From contig CALNXK010000104.1 in the NCBI GenBank assembly GCA_942486035.1, positions 1,422,501 through 1,486,500 of the forward strand: 64,000 nucleotides of DNA, read 5' to 3'. Source of the stretch: Porites lobata (taxonomy: Eukaryota > Cnidaria > Anthozoa > Scleractinia > Poritidae). Position numbers and translations under genes: made by a program. Position 1 is the stretch's first letter; each line of letters begins with the position of its first letter. A model generated the notes under the pieces. The model was not told the DNA's origin. It ran no database searches and saw nothing but the letters and a program-made list of their open reading frames with translations. Shown here piece after piece: positions 1-11,146 of this stretch.

Positions 1-1210
1 AAGAAAATTTGGGATTAAACTTTTTGTTGCTTTAAGCTACGTACAAAGGGACGCAACAACTCCTAACATTGTTGGCCCAACAATGTTGGGAGTCATTGCG
101 TCCGTTTGTAAGTATAAGCTAACGTTTGACCGGCCGGTTTGAAACCACTTGGCGCAACAAATCCCAACAACACGTAACAACGTAAGCTAACATGCAACAG
201 GGTGTACAGATGGACGCAACATGTCACATCCAACAATGTTACGTCCGTTTGCACGGGGCTTTACTCATGACCATGCGCAAAGCCTCACGAATTTCTCGTG
301 ATTTCTGCCCCAATATAAAAAATAAAGGTCTCTGAGGTAATGTTTTGATGATAAAGTAACGACAGACGTATATATTTTGCGAGGTCAAATGTTCGTTTGT
401 ATTTAAAACTTGAGTTTTTCTTTATTTTGTTGATGCTCTTCCTTGGGAATGAAAAATCTCACTGATTGACAGCTGACGCCAACAACTTCAGATTTTTGCT
501 TTTTTAATGGGACAACTAACTAATTTTTAGCAACGACGTCGGCGACGACAATGGGGACGTCGAAAACCGCAGTAGGCTAGGTTTAATGAGTAAAGTGTAT
601 ACAATCGGGGCAAACAAAGTGTCTACGAAATCAGCTCAGAAGAGTTGGAATCTTTACAAATTGCAGGTGCGTTTGTTCATTGATTAGTTCCAGCCCTCCT
701 CTAACTAAAAGTTTCTTTAGGAGAAAGACGTTAAATGACTTCCTCTCATTCCACCCATTTTTACAAGAAGACTATCAGTAGCCACTGTTTTTACCTACCG
801 TAAAAGGAAAACGGTTTGTTTTCTACATAGTGAGCATTTCCACCCAAAAGATTTCTCGATAAAACTGGGTGTCGCTGGTCACGTGATGCAGCCACAAACA
901 ATCTTTAAAATGAAATTTGAAGATTTTTTAATTATGGCTAGCCCTAATTTATTAGACCTGGGATATCTCAAAAAAACTTTACTTTAGACCACCCCCTTTT
1001 AAAATTTTGAGAAATCTGTAAAGAACCAGGCCTTTAATTTAATCTACTTGAGAATCACGTCAACTTTGATTAGCTTAGTGCATGAGAAGCAAACTATTTT
1101 AACCCGTACTGACATATCCCAGAGTGTTGAAATTTAGTATGTAATGGAGAGACTCTAGCAGATCTACGTAAATCGTAAATGCGTTATGTATCAAGTTTGA
1201 CTGGAAACTA

Positions 1211-1309
1211 GCCTCCCACGCAGGAGTTCTTAGGGGAGCTCGTTTTTCGTCCCTCCCCAGAGGGAGGGATGAAAAACGAGCTCCCGTAAAAACGCCTGCG
1301 TTGGAGGCT
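1211..1309. repeat. Short palindromic insertion in A1
   Basis: The two halves are near-perfect inverted complements, beginning TAGCCTCCCACGCAGG and ending CCTGCGTTGGAGGCTA, with a GGGAGCTCGTTTTTC core arm. Unit A2 lacks it at the matching place (about 11430) and shows only the flanking GGATACTAGAG-like sequence. A small non-autonomous inverted-repeat element or a foldback insertion is the likely explanation. Confidence 0.65.
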
Positions 1310-1721
1310 AATTGGAAACTAGAGTGAATTCAGTTATATATTCCATTCGAGAGTATTTCCTCACCAGCATTTTCTTTCCAGCAACAATGAACTTAGCACT
1401 GGCATTATGGGTCGTCTGTTTTCCACCACGTAGCCTCGAGGTCTCCCACCCCAACTACCATGCAATTTTGGCATTTAAAATCTGCAAAAAATCCCATTAT
1501 TGCGTCTACGCCAATAGGCGAGTTATCGATTCCGCTAAGTTGGTCCGGCTGAAAGGAGCTGAAAAAAGAAGAAGAACAGCTTCCGTGGCCCTACCTATTG
1601 AGACTATATCACATGAATTGAACTGAATCGTTACCCCACTAATTTAAGGCTAATTGTTCACTCGGCAACCGCTGCCGACCGGACACTTAAAGCGGCAGTG
1701 TCTGCACGACTGACGAGTCCA

Positions 1722-1908
1722 TTTTGTTAATAGAGCGTTTTCACATGGCGTAACGGCGGCCATATTGGTTTTCCAAAACATAAAATGGCGACGAGGTTGG
1801 TTTTCCAAACAATCCTGTGGGAATTGGACTCTTTTCTTATGCGAACAATTTCTTTTGGTCCAATAGATTTGCCTAGATGCTGGCCACGTGAGTGAAAACG
1901 CTCTATAG
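1722..1908. mobile_element. MITE with TAGAGCGTTTTCAC ends
   Basis: The left end TAGAGCGTTTTCACATG and the right end GTGAAAACGCTCTA are inverted complements about 180 bp apart. The interior carries repeated CATATTGGTTTTCCAAA-like stretches. Only the left end survives in A2 (near 11890), where the next 850 bases or so are missing. No coding capacity is visible. Confidence 0.6.
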
Positions 1909-3139
1909 GGAGTTTAAGATACCACGACGGGTACGGCGGCGAAAACCTCACTGAACAATTGGCTTCGCGTTCTTTGAAACTTCAGTGCGATTATCCCAAC
2001 TAGCTCACTTTGTCCAATGTAGGCACACTTTCCTGGAGTAAATTCAAGTTTGGAAAGAGAAAGAGAAATTTGTCTTCGTATGTTTCCGTTGTCGATGAAA
2101 CGTAAAATTTGGCAATTCACGCCGTAGTCGTCTAGTGACGGCAAAGAAATGTACAAAAAAGCGTGATGCACGAGCGAAGTTGTTGGTAGTCTTTACACTA
2201 GAGCCTAAATAACTGAGAAATATTTCAAGACAAATAAATTTTAAATTCTTCAAGTAAAAAGAAGCTTCATACGCCACAGCTTCTTTTTTACTTCAGGTTA
2301 ACTTGAGACTATTTCCCTACGCAGCATAATTAATATTGATCGACATGACTCGCCTTTCTGAATGAAATTCATCAGGCTAGTAAAGTTAATATGTATTTAA
2401 ATGTTCTGAAAACAAAGCTAAGAAAAGCCTTAATGATGCTGACAGTTTCGATGACTGTCAGCCATCTTTATTGGGGGTGGAGATCACTTGTGTCCATATG
2501 GGAGAAAGCTGATAGGCTCTGTCGTCCCCGTTCATAAGAGAAGTGTTTGATCTAATACATATGCTTTCCTTGATCCATCTCTTAAACTTGTCGCTTTCCT
2601 GCTCAACTATTTCACTTGCTTCCCAATTCATATATAATTGTTCTTACAGACGTGGTCTGTTATGGCTGATTTATGGTGCTCATTGGTAGAAAGCTCTGCG
2701 GGTGGATCTCGTGAAATTCCTGTCATAGATCTTTTCTGCCTCCTTTCAATCTGTGTTCTGTGATCCTGGTTCCCAGCTGTCTCCCTGTTTCACCGATGTA
2801 TACCTTCTCACATTGGTTGCATGATTTCACATGATTCGCCTTTTTCAAAGCTCACGAAACCGCATGTTCGCTACGTCGGTTTTAAGGATGGTTTTCAAGT
2901 CACTTGAAACGTTCTTGAATCGTTTTAACTTTCCGACGTTAATGAGATGCAAAGTAAAATAACTTGAGATTTTATTTAGGCCATCACACATGTTTCTTTG
3001 GTTAAGTAAAACTTAGCAGCTCTTAAGTCTTACTTAACGGCCTAGTGTAAAGACTACCGTTGTTTAGCTAATATAAACCTATTGCCTTTTTGACGTTTTC
3101 GTTGCCGTCGACGTAGCGACATCTTAACCTCCCTATTTA
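1909..3139. mobile_element. Composite non-autonomous Harbinger-like element
   Basis: The left end GGGAGTTTAAGAT followed by GACGG/GGCGG-rich sequence and the right end GCGACATCTTAACCTCCC are imperfect inverted repeats of the type seen at the Harbinger element at 51457. Repeats TAGTCTTTACACTAG (about 2190) and CTAGTGTAAAGACTA (about 3045) pair internally. A Penelope fragment (2455-2833) sits inside. A2 keeps only the right third, about 11945-12288. Confidence 0.5.
2455..2833 (-). pseudogene. Penelope-like retroelement fragment, GIY-YIG nuclease part
   Basis: Read on the minus strand, the stretch begins with a CNQCEKVYIGETGRQLGTR segment, then a frameshift, then SAITDHVCKNNYI, another frameshift, and an EASEIVEQESDKFKRW segment. 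The YIGETGR start and the later A-I-T-D-H block are what Penelope-like elements carry as a GIY-YIG endonuclease after the reverse transcriptase. Only this C-terminal region is present and it has at least two frameshifts, so it is a dead 5'-truncated copy. Unit A2 retains only its first few codons (near 11950), so most of it was lost there or the A2 segment was deleted. It has no evident link to the EF-hand genes. Confidence 0.6.
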
Positions 3140-4119
3140 CCAACTACGGGTCCTAGTGGTCGCTACGGAACTTGAAAAATTACTTGTCCATAACAAAATT
3201 CCAGCTTCGTCACGAACAAATATGTCTTCCAAGCATTAATAATATCAAACCATATCATACGACGTTACAAAACCATGCACCAAAATGTACTTTGGGAAAC
3301 GGTTGGCCGGGCTAAAAGAAGTTTTCAACAACCAAAATTTTAATCTGTTTCAATCTTCTTTAAGTTTGTCCATCCTTGCTTCCTTTTGTATTTGTTGTTA
3401 TTCATACCTTCTACGCCCTTCCAATTCTTTAAATGTTTTCAGCGGTTATTTTTATGTTTCATTCAATTTGGTGGCAGTTTTCACCGTTTGACCTTTGATG
3501 AATCTCGTGACACAGCTCTTTAATTATTTTCGCTCTTTACAACCGGAACTGGCAAACAAGATTGAATTTTCTCTTTTACCAGAGGTTTTACCATCTGTCC
3601 ATGCACCGAGCGCTAACTTTGCAAACCCAAAATCATTCTCTTCCCCAGAGCCACTCGGCTAATTTGTAACGGACGAGTGGCCTTTCACACTCAGTCTTTA
3701 ATCACATTGTGCAGGTCAAATTTTCGACCAAACTGGCTATAAATTTGAACTCAATTTTAGCATTTAGCTTTTTGAACGACTCAAGGCGTTCAAATTTTCG
3801 TACGGTACTTATCGTGGTCCCGTGTAAACTCACGAATTTTAGGACTGGTCAAAGATTTTCCCGGTACAGTGAGAACGCATCCTAAGCTGAGATGTTACAA
3901 TCCGGTAGGACGGCAGAAAAACGCCAGTTTTCTCCCGTTTGATGTTCGTGTTTGCGCTTTCTCGATTCAGCGGCCACGACTATCTCGAAGCCTGGAACAG
4001 GCTATTAGAAGAAGAACAAAGATGGTCGCCTAGAGATATTTACGGTTTTGAGGTAAAAATGTCACTTTCATTAAAATATTCCTTTACTGAAAATGTCTCA
4101 TTAAAGCTGCAGTCAGGCA

Positions 4120-4240
4120 GACAATGAAAACCGACAGTATGATTCATTTTCACTGCGTGTCTCACCAGCACGGAGAATATAGGTCCAGAGTAATAATCGT
4201 GATTCTGTTGACCATAATTGATTTCTCAATCTCCAAAAAG
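4120..4240 (+). other. Probable 5' non-coding exon of gene A1 (donor at 4241)
   Basis: The sequence ending ATCTCCAAAAAG is followed by a strong donor, GTAAGTTTGG. The same arrangement occurs in A2 at 13363/13364. The first coding exon begins after a good acceptor (CTTTTCAACTCAG, ending 6905), so an upstream non-coding exon is required. The transcription start is not defined and no clear TATA box was found. Confidence 0.5.
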
Positions 4241-6457
4241 GTAAGTTTGGGCCTCCACAGGTATTTAGAAATTTTGATTGTTTTTTTTATTATTTATCCA
4301 TTCATTTTTTTTCAGTTGATATAAAATCTAAGACAATCATTTAATTTGCCGCGTTGGCTCGTAGATATTTATTTGACATAGGATCATAGATGCGGCATAA
4401 GAAATCAATTTAGTTTTGCTGTTTATTTCAGTGGACTCTCCTGATCATAAAATTCGCAGAAAACAATATATTGAAACGAATATCAAAACTTATAAGCTAG
4501 CGAATCATAAGAAAACGTCGTGTTCGTAAGCACTCTTTATTGCAACTGCTATATAACTTCAATGCAATAAGTTTGACTTCTCATTTTCTTTGGTTATGAA
4601 CTAGTTTCAAAGTAATAACCGTTTGTAATGCACCAAAGAAACAGCAAAGTAGAGCAATTCCTAGTTAATGCGGACAACCTTTGTGATCGACTTAGCAATT
4701 TCCAGTCTAAATATACATCAGGCAAAATATAACTTGTACGCTTTTCGGGTGCATTATTCAAATAATACTTTCCTTTAAGACTGGTAAATACCGATTTAAC
4801 TACTGTAAACAAACTAACACTGGGAAATTGCGATAGCCTTATACGTTGGTGGACATTATCCACATGCTCAAATCAGAATGTTCGCTCTATCATCAGAAAC
4901 CTATACTAGAAGTTCTCATTGAGGAAGGAAGTGCTGCCGTTAGTTGCGATGCGAATAGGACAAAGACAGTTTGTAGAACAGTTGAACATATGAATTCTTT
5001 TTTATTAAAGTCAATAACTTAGACTTGTTGGCATTATGAAACACTCCGAGAGTAAAAGAAAAAATGAACCGATCATGACAAATATGCTTACATTTATATA
5101 ACTCGCTAAGCTTTCAATACCATTTTGTAATTCATTTCAATAATTCACGAAATTATAAAACAACAGCAGTGCCGATAGCCTGTTTCTTCACCGACCAATC
5201 ATCGTACACAGGATCAGATAAGTTGCGAAGAAATAACGTAAAGGCCAAAACTTGTTTATTCACAGGTCAGGTAGATGTACAGCACATGCCGTTCACTTGT
5301 GTAACTTACATGATCCTGATTCCCGAGATAATAATATGTGTGACAAAAGAATACTCGCTATAACTAATCTTGAAACCTAGAATAAAAAAAAACAAAAACA
5401 AAAAAATGTTCCATACAATACTTCTTGAACTGTTCTTACCGTTTAGGCCCCATTTAAAAAGACAGCAAATATCCGATAAACTACGATTTCTGCACAGATC
5501 TTACATGAGAGCAAAACAAAATGGCGGGTTGCTCCTAAGAGAAAAACAGGCGCGGCAGCTAAACACTTGCTTAAGCAAACCGCTGACTGTACAGTGCTGC
5601 AGTCACAGATTGATTGAACATCGAAACATGGAACCACTGAACGAAAAATCTCAAATCGCTTAAGAATATGGTCTGCTGCCGGCTGATGCCCGGCAGCAAC
5701 AATTGCGCCCGAGTAAAGGCTTAAATCGTGGCCTCCACCGCACGTATCAACGATTTAATCGCCTCGTACAGTACTAATAACCGTAGCGAGAATTTTGGAT
5801 TGATCATCATGAACAAACTCTACAACTCAATTTGTTTTTCTTCGAAGAAACCAAACGATCTCCTCATCAATAGGACAATTCTACAATGACATCATTTTAC
5901 TACAACTAGCAGAATCCTTGAGTTTGTTGTTTTCTTATGCAAATTAAGGCTATTGTTCTTTCACCCTCAGCGGAACTGACAAATTTAAATAACAAAGCAA
6001 ACCCGAAATGAATTCTGGTAGTTGCAGTAAAATATCGTCATCGTGCAATTGTCCTATTGTTGCCCAAAGTTTGAAAAACGTCACGTCGACAATGTGCTAT
6101 TGCATGCAATTGAATTGTTCATTTCAACTCACTTTCACACCACGTTTTGTCTAGTAAAATTGTTTTTTATGCCTTTTTGGTAAAACGGAAGTACCTGTTC
6201 CTTCAACTTCATCTATTATTTCATAGCGTCTATGCTGTAATTTGAGGCTGACAGTTCAGGCAATCGAAGCTCAGCTTTGTTGTCATTGTCGCGATTTGAC
6301 GAGGGAAGTAGTTTGTTGTCGCCATTTTGTCTTTCCTTTCAACTTTGATTTCCAAGATATTAAAGAATTAGTCTCGTTTACGGCAAACGGCAAACGTAAA
6401 TGTGTACCACGTGACCAAATTGAAAACTTGCCTTGATATAAAACGACACTCTGGGCG

Positions 6458-6750
6458 CTTTCCATTTAGTCAAAATTTCCGGAATCTCCGGTTCGGCGGT
6501 AAATGGAACACGTTTCGTCGGCTCGTCCCACTGGAAAATTCCCAGAAAAAGTGGAAAATCTAAAAAGGTGGGACCGTTTTCCCGGTCGTGTTCCATTTAC
6601 GTTTCTCGTAGTTTGTACCAGTTCCAGCTCCACGATCGGGCACCGCGACGTACCGTTTAAGACCAAATGGAACAACTTTTTACCAATCGGAAATTCCACT
6701 TTTGCTCCCACCGAAATTTCCGGGTTTTTTCCTAAATGGAAAGCTCCCTC
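6458..6750. mobile_element. MITE with GGGCGCTTTCCATTTAG ends in gene A1 intron
   Basis: GGGCGCTTTCCATTTAG at the left and CTAAATGGAAAGCTCCC at the right are inverted repeats about 290 bp apart, flanked by TCT on both sides. The A2 copy of the intron reads straight through (CACTCTGTCAATGATCTG near 16445), so this inserted in A1 after the duplication. It contains overlapping open frames on both strands that look like by-products. Confidence 0.75.
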
Positions 6751-6943
6751 TGTTACTTTTGGAAAGTGTTTACATTTGGTGCTTTGTGATCAAGTTCAAG
6801 GTGTTTACATTTGATGCTTTCTGATCTAGTGCAAAGTGTTTACATCTGGTGCTTTCTGATCTAGTGCAACATTTAGAACTTAGAACTTTTTTCTTTTCAA
6901 CTCAGGTGTTTGAATCAATCAAGCGGGCAGAAGAAAATCTATC

Positions 6944-9900
6944 ATGACAGATCTCTTTAAGATTTCTTTGTTCATCTTATTAGCGGTTACCTTTACACAT
7001 GTGGCCTGCAGAGACATCTGGAAGGGAGATGTGAGTTTTTGTCCTATTTACAGCTAGAGACTTGACTAGCGTATAGGCCATTATAAATTCCACCTCTATT
7101 ACTGTCTTGCAAAGTATTTGCAGTGATAGATGGAAATATAAAGGTAAACCATTGAGTCAACAAAACTACTGTCTGACAACTATATAAACGCGGACGCCAT
7201 TTTGGGTAACCGAACTTGTTATGAGCATGCGTTGAGACCATTGGAAAGGTCCTGGATCACTTCCTGTCGGACCCAAATCTCATGACAATGAGTTGTTACT
7301 TAAATTTGCGTGTATAGTACTGATCTTGGGCCAAAAAAATGGTTGCATGTTCAATAATTGACGATTTTGCGATGCAAAACTAGCCAAAAATGCAAATTAT
7401 GCTACAAATGCTTAATATTTTTTGGAAAATAGTGGAAAATAATGCTCGTAATGATGGATTATGCCAAAAATAATGTTAGCAGCACCATCTATCAAAGCCT
7501 ATCCGCCGAGGCCGATTAGCCTAAGGCCGATAACACCGTCCGAGATCTCCATAGTTCTTCAGATCATACAGAAGCCAAATTCAATAAGTGTTTTTATTAT
7601 TCATTCAAAATAACTTCTAATTTAAATACAAACTAAAACATGCTAACCTCCATCGATGTTAACGTAAGTTCATCTTGAATTGCCTTGTTATCGGAAAGTT
7701 TAGAAGATAAATGGATGTTGAGTTCTGCAAATATTCTGCAAGTAGCAGATGTCGTCCGTCGAGTTGTATTCTTGCTTTTCTTGCTGTTTTTAGCAGTGTG
7801 CCTAATTGTTCTTCACGAAACGAGTGAAATGTCTCGCCATTTCGTACTGTTCTGGCAAACCAATTCAACCTCGAAACGTCTTTCAAATTTGATCAACGTC
7901 AACGGGTTATAAAGGATCATCCTAGGGATGTGAGCCCATTAAAAGCGGAGAAATATTTTGAATGAATAATAATAGCCGATATCGTTACATTGCTAGGGAG
8001 ATTTCGCCAAACGTCCTTAGCGGCGATAGGCGTGGAGAGACGGCTGCATTTGTAGGCTGCTGAGTTCCCCAACCTTCCCTTTCAACCTTGATTTTGAGGA
8101 CATTAGAGAATGAGAGTCTCGTTTACAGGAAACGGCAAACGTGAATGTGTACCACGTGACCAAATTTACCCTTAACTTGGCCATTAAGGGTTGATAAAAA
8201 GTTGATGCAGTGGAACCTCGCATTTGGGACACCTCTAACCAGATCAAGGGACACCTCCAATTAGGGGACACAAAATTGGTCCCGGAAAAATGTTCTCGTA
8301 AACTTTGTATCTGTTCCCTCTGTTGACCAACCCAACAAACGCTCTCAATGCTCATTTGCAGGATGTATTTAATGAAATTGACACCAATCCAGTAGACGGG
8401 CAGGTCAGCACCCGTGAGCTAACGGAATATCTGGAGCAATTCAGTGATGATGAAGAGATCAAATTTGGCGAGCTGGCTGCTGGTTATTACGTGAGTGCTG
8501 GAGACACCGACGGAAATGGTTACTTGAACCACGATGGTACGAATTTGTTACAGCTAAGGTTGGATTAAGCTACCCCCCCCCAATTCCCCAAATATTTCAT
8601 TAATTAATTCATAAATCGACAGTTGAATCCATGATTCCATTGTAGTTGTAGATTTGTGATTCATCTCTGCATTCCTTTATGATGAGCAATGAATTCAGAC
8701 CCGAGATAGTCATGAAATTTCTACCAGCTCAGTCTTCTTGAATTTGATGTAAATCGTTGTCTTCGAAGTTAATTGGTCAATTCAAAGATATTTCAATCTA
8801 ACCGAATACAGAGGAGTTATCGTGAAGTCAATTTTTAAACCTAAAATGTTCCGCTTGGGCAAATTATAAGGCGAAAAGCACTCCGCCAACATTATGCACA
8901 GGTGATGCGTTAAACGAAACGTTTTGGAACAATAAGGTTATCCGTGTAGCGGAGAAACCACTGTTTAAAAAGAATTTGGTTAAGAAGGCCATTATCAAAC
9001 TGAAGCTGGTGTTGTAACTGAAGCAGGTGTACTTAAATCATGGGATCTGAAGAAATGAGACATAAAACGAATGCCGAATATGTTACTCTTCTGAGTTTTT
9101 TTGACTCTACGCCTTCAGATTTGAAAAAGATACTGCAAGAGCAACCAATTCAGCACACTGATGACAACGAGTCTCGTAGTCTCATTTTTCCCACTACAGT
9201 CGACTCTCGCCTTGCGGACACCTCGCTATTACGGCCCCCTGATAATGCGGACAACAACCAGCCCTCGATTTCTGGCCATAAATGACTGAAACAAACTCCC
9301 GCTACTACGGACTCTCGCTATTACGGGATTGCGGACACTTTCCTGCCCCCAAGCGCGACATTTCTCTTGTTTTTTCTCTCGCTATAGCGGACTCTTGAGT
9401 ACTTCGTCTAAAATCCTGACACACGTAACACAAATAATAAAGCGACGTTATAAGGAAAAAATGACACAAAGTGTAATCGACAGCTTCTTTGTAAAAGAGT
9501 AAACAAATGACTGCTGTACAATATTTCAGGGAGAAAAGACGTTACCTTTAGAGCTTACAAACATTTTGCGTTATTTTAACACTCTGCTGTAAAAATGGTT
9601 AGACAGGTTTCTGTTATGAGTATACTGTGCAGCACTTCTGCGATAAAAGAGCCGCCAAGAACAACCAAAAACATATATATGACAGCAAGTTAACATTTTA
9701 GCCATTCACGTTACTGGAGGAGTTACCGTTTGGTTTTTTAAGCCCTTTCTTATGTATCCCTTGTCATTGCGGCAGCTTGGAAGTGATAATACAGCAGAGT
9801 TCTATCTATTTACGGTCTTATTATCTTTAATCTTTTATGGTCCATAGTTAAAAAAAGTAAAGAATTGTCGAAACTACAATGCCTCTGGGACTTTTACATA

Positions 9901-10232
9901 TTACTTCATAAGTTTAAAGAGAAAACTTTTTATTTCTCGTACCCCGCTATTACGGACTCTCGCTATTACGGACACTAAATCTTGAAAGAGAATGAATATT
10001 GTCATTAGGCTCGCGACCAATCAATACAACCTGAGAATTTGAACAAGCATGTTATATTTTAATATTTCAAGATACTTTTAGATTACGTTACCTCCTTCAA
10101 TACCCACCATCAGTTTACTTTTTGTTTGTTTGATTGTTTCCTTTTTATGCTTAGTGACAACCATTGTATTAAAATATCACATTTCCTACTTTCTGTTTAT
10201 CTTCAGAATTGAACGACTTGCCATTTGCATAA
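6944..10232 (+). CDS. Secreted mini EF-hand protein, gene A1
   Basis: Coding exons are 6944-7030, 8362-8536 and 10207-10232, predicting 95 residues. Exon 1 encodes MTDLFKISLFILLAVTFTHV then ACRD, a clear signal peptide, so the protein should be secreted. Exon 2 holds the first loop, D-T-N-P-V-D-G-Q-V-S-T-R-E, one residue longer than a canonical EF loop, and most of a second, D-T-D-G-N-G-Y-L-N-H-D. Exon 3 adds GELNDLPFA and a stop. The exon-1 donor is GTGAGT; acceptors are TTTGCAG and TTTATCTTCAG. The second loop's acidic residue is split by intron 2 (G/AA), the same phase as in the four paralogues. Calcium binding is inferred from the loops. Exon 3 is so short that its assignment rests on phase, acceptor quality and similarity to the paralogues' EFSKLP ending. 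Confidence 0.7.
7588..7978. mobile_element. MITE with TATTATTCATTCAAAATA ends
   Basis: TATTATTCATTCAAAATA at about 7595 and TATTTTGAATGAATAATA at about 7953 are inverted complements. The same element occurs in A2 (17190-18030), where it carries a further insertion. It lies in the intron between coding exons 1 and 2. GCCGAGGCCGAT-type sequence precedes its left end. Confidence 0.65.
9194..9982. repeat. Repeat insertion with CTCGCTATTACGGAC motifs, gene A1 intron 2
   Basis: Copies of CTCGCTATTACGG occur at about 9222 and 9307 and again near 9948 and 9961, bracketing about 700 bases that are absent from the matching A2 intron (about 19215). The repeats are in the same orientation, so this is not a simple inverted-repeat element; a diverged DNA transposon relic is possible. 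No protein motif was recognised inside. Confidence 0.5.
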
Positions 10233-10377
10233 CTCCTCCTGCAGTGAAGTCGCGGGAAGCTTTTAATCTCTATTTCAAGGCCAGTTGTAGTATCACTTTG
10301 GGTGTCAAGTTTTCTACAACGTAAATCATCACTTACAACTGGTTCTTTCATGGATTCTTAATTATTGTACATCTTTT

Positions 10378-10383
10378 AATAAA
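10378..10383 (+). terminator. Polyadenylation signal of gene A1
   Basis: AATAAA lies about 145 bases after the stop codon of gene A1 and just before the A1/A2 unit boundary, as expected for the end of a transcript. Confidence 0.6.
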
Positions 10384-10681
10384 GAGAAGAAAACTTGGTA
10401 TTAAACATTTTGATGCTTTAAGCTACTTGCAAACGAACGCAAAAATTCCTAACATTGTTGGCCCGACAACGTTGGGAGTCATTGCATCCGTCTGTACGTA
10501 TAAGCTAACGTTTGACCGATTTCAAACTTTACACAAGAAGTCCCAACAACACGCAACAATATGCAACAGGGTGTACAGATGGACGTAACATGTAACATCC
10601 AACGATATTGGCAGTTGCTGGCCAACAAAATCCCGTCCGTTTGCAAGGGGCTTTACTGCAACTGATCAAACCACTCATGAT

Positions 10682-11146
10682 CTACAGTTGAACCTCTATG
10701 TGCGACCACCTCTCGTAAGCGACCACCTGCCATAACCGGCCGCCTACCAAAACAGTAAAATTTTCCCAGTCAAAGCTGTACAGTTGGTACCTCTAGAAAA
10801 CGACAACCTCCTGTAAGCGACCGCGACCACTTTTTGGGCCTGGCGGTGTATGATTTTCCATTGCTTTAACCTCTTGTAAGCGACCACTTGACGCATTCTC
10901 TGATCTCTTTGTTCGCTATGTGCACTATGCTCCTTTGTGTATTCGAAAAACAATTAGTGACAACATGGAACTACACATGTCGTAACTTAGACATTGCACG
11001 CAATAAATTATCTTCCATAAAGTAGATGTGCCCGGACCTCTTCTCAGAAGAGACCCCTTGTGGTTCGATTCTTGTAAGCGACCACCTCCTGTAAGCAACC
11101 TCTCAGCCTTTGCATTTTGGGTGGTCGCTTACGGGAGGTTCGACTG
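10682..11146. mobile_element. DNA transposon relic with CGACCACC inverted ends
   Basis: ACAGTTGAACCTC followed by CGACCACC at the left and GGTGGTCGCTTACGGGAGG then TTCGACTGT at the right form imperfect inverted ends. Several internal GTAAGCGACCAC repeats are present. A1 has no counterpart (near 265), so this is specific to A2. No open transposase frame remains. Confidence 0.65.

Larger units (their letters stand above)
1..10386 (+). repeat. Tandem unit A1 (about 10.4 kb)
   Basis: The first 40 bases match the stretch starting at 10387 with few mismatches. Similarity to unit A2 then continues through the 5' flank, the non-coding exon, all coding exons and the introns, broken by copy-specific insertions. 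The unit starts just after the polyadenylation signal of the preceding copy, so base 1 probably lies just downstream of another, unseen gene copy. A segmental tandem duplication containing one EF-hand gene per unit explains the layout. Confidence 0.8.

Noticed and set aside
3285..3491. 68-codon hydrophobic frame, similar to 12438-12638 in A2
   Set aside because: Conserved only as part of the recent segmental duplication; no splice or domain support, though an upstream small ORF cannot be excluded.
6378..6814. Overlapping frames of 72-103 codons on both strands
   Set aside because: All lie in the GGGCGCTTTCCATTTAG MITE, absent from A2.
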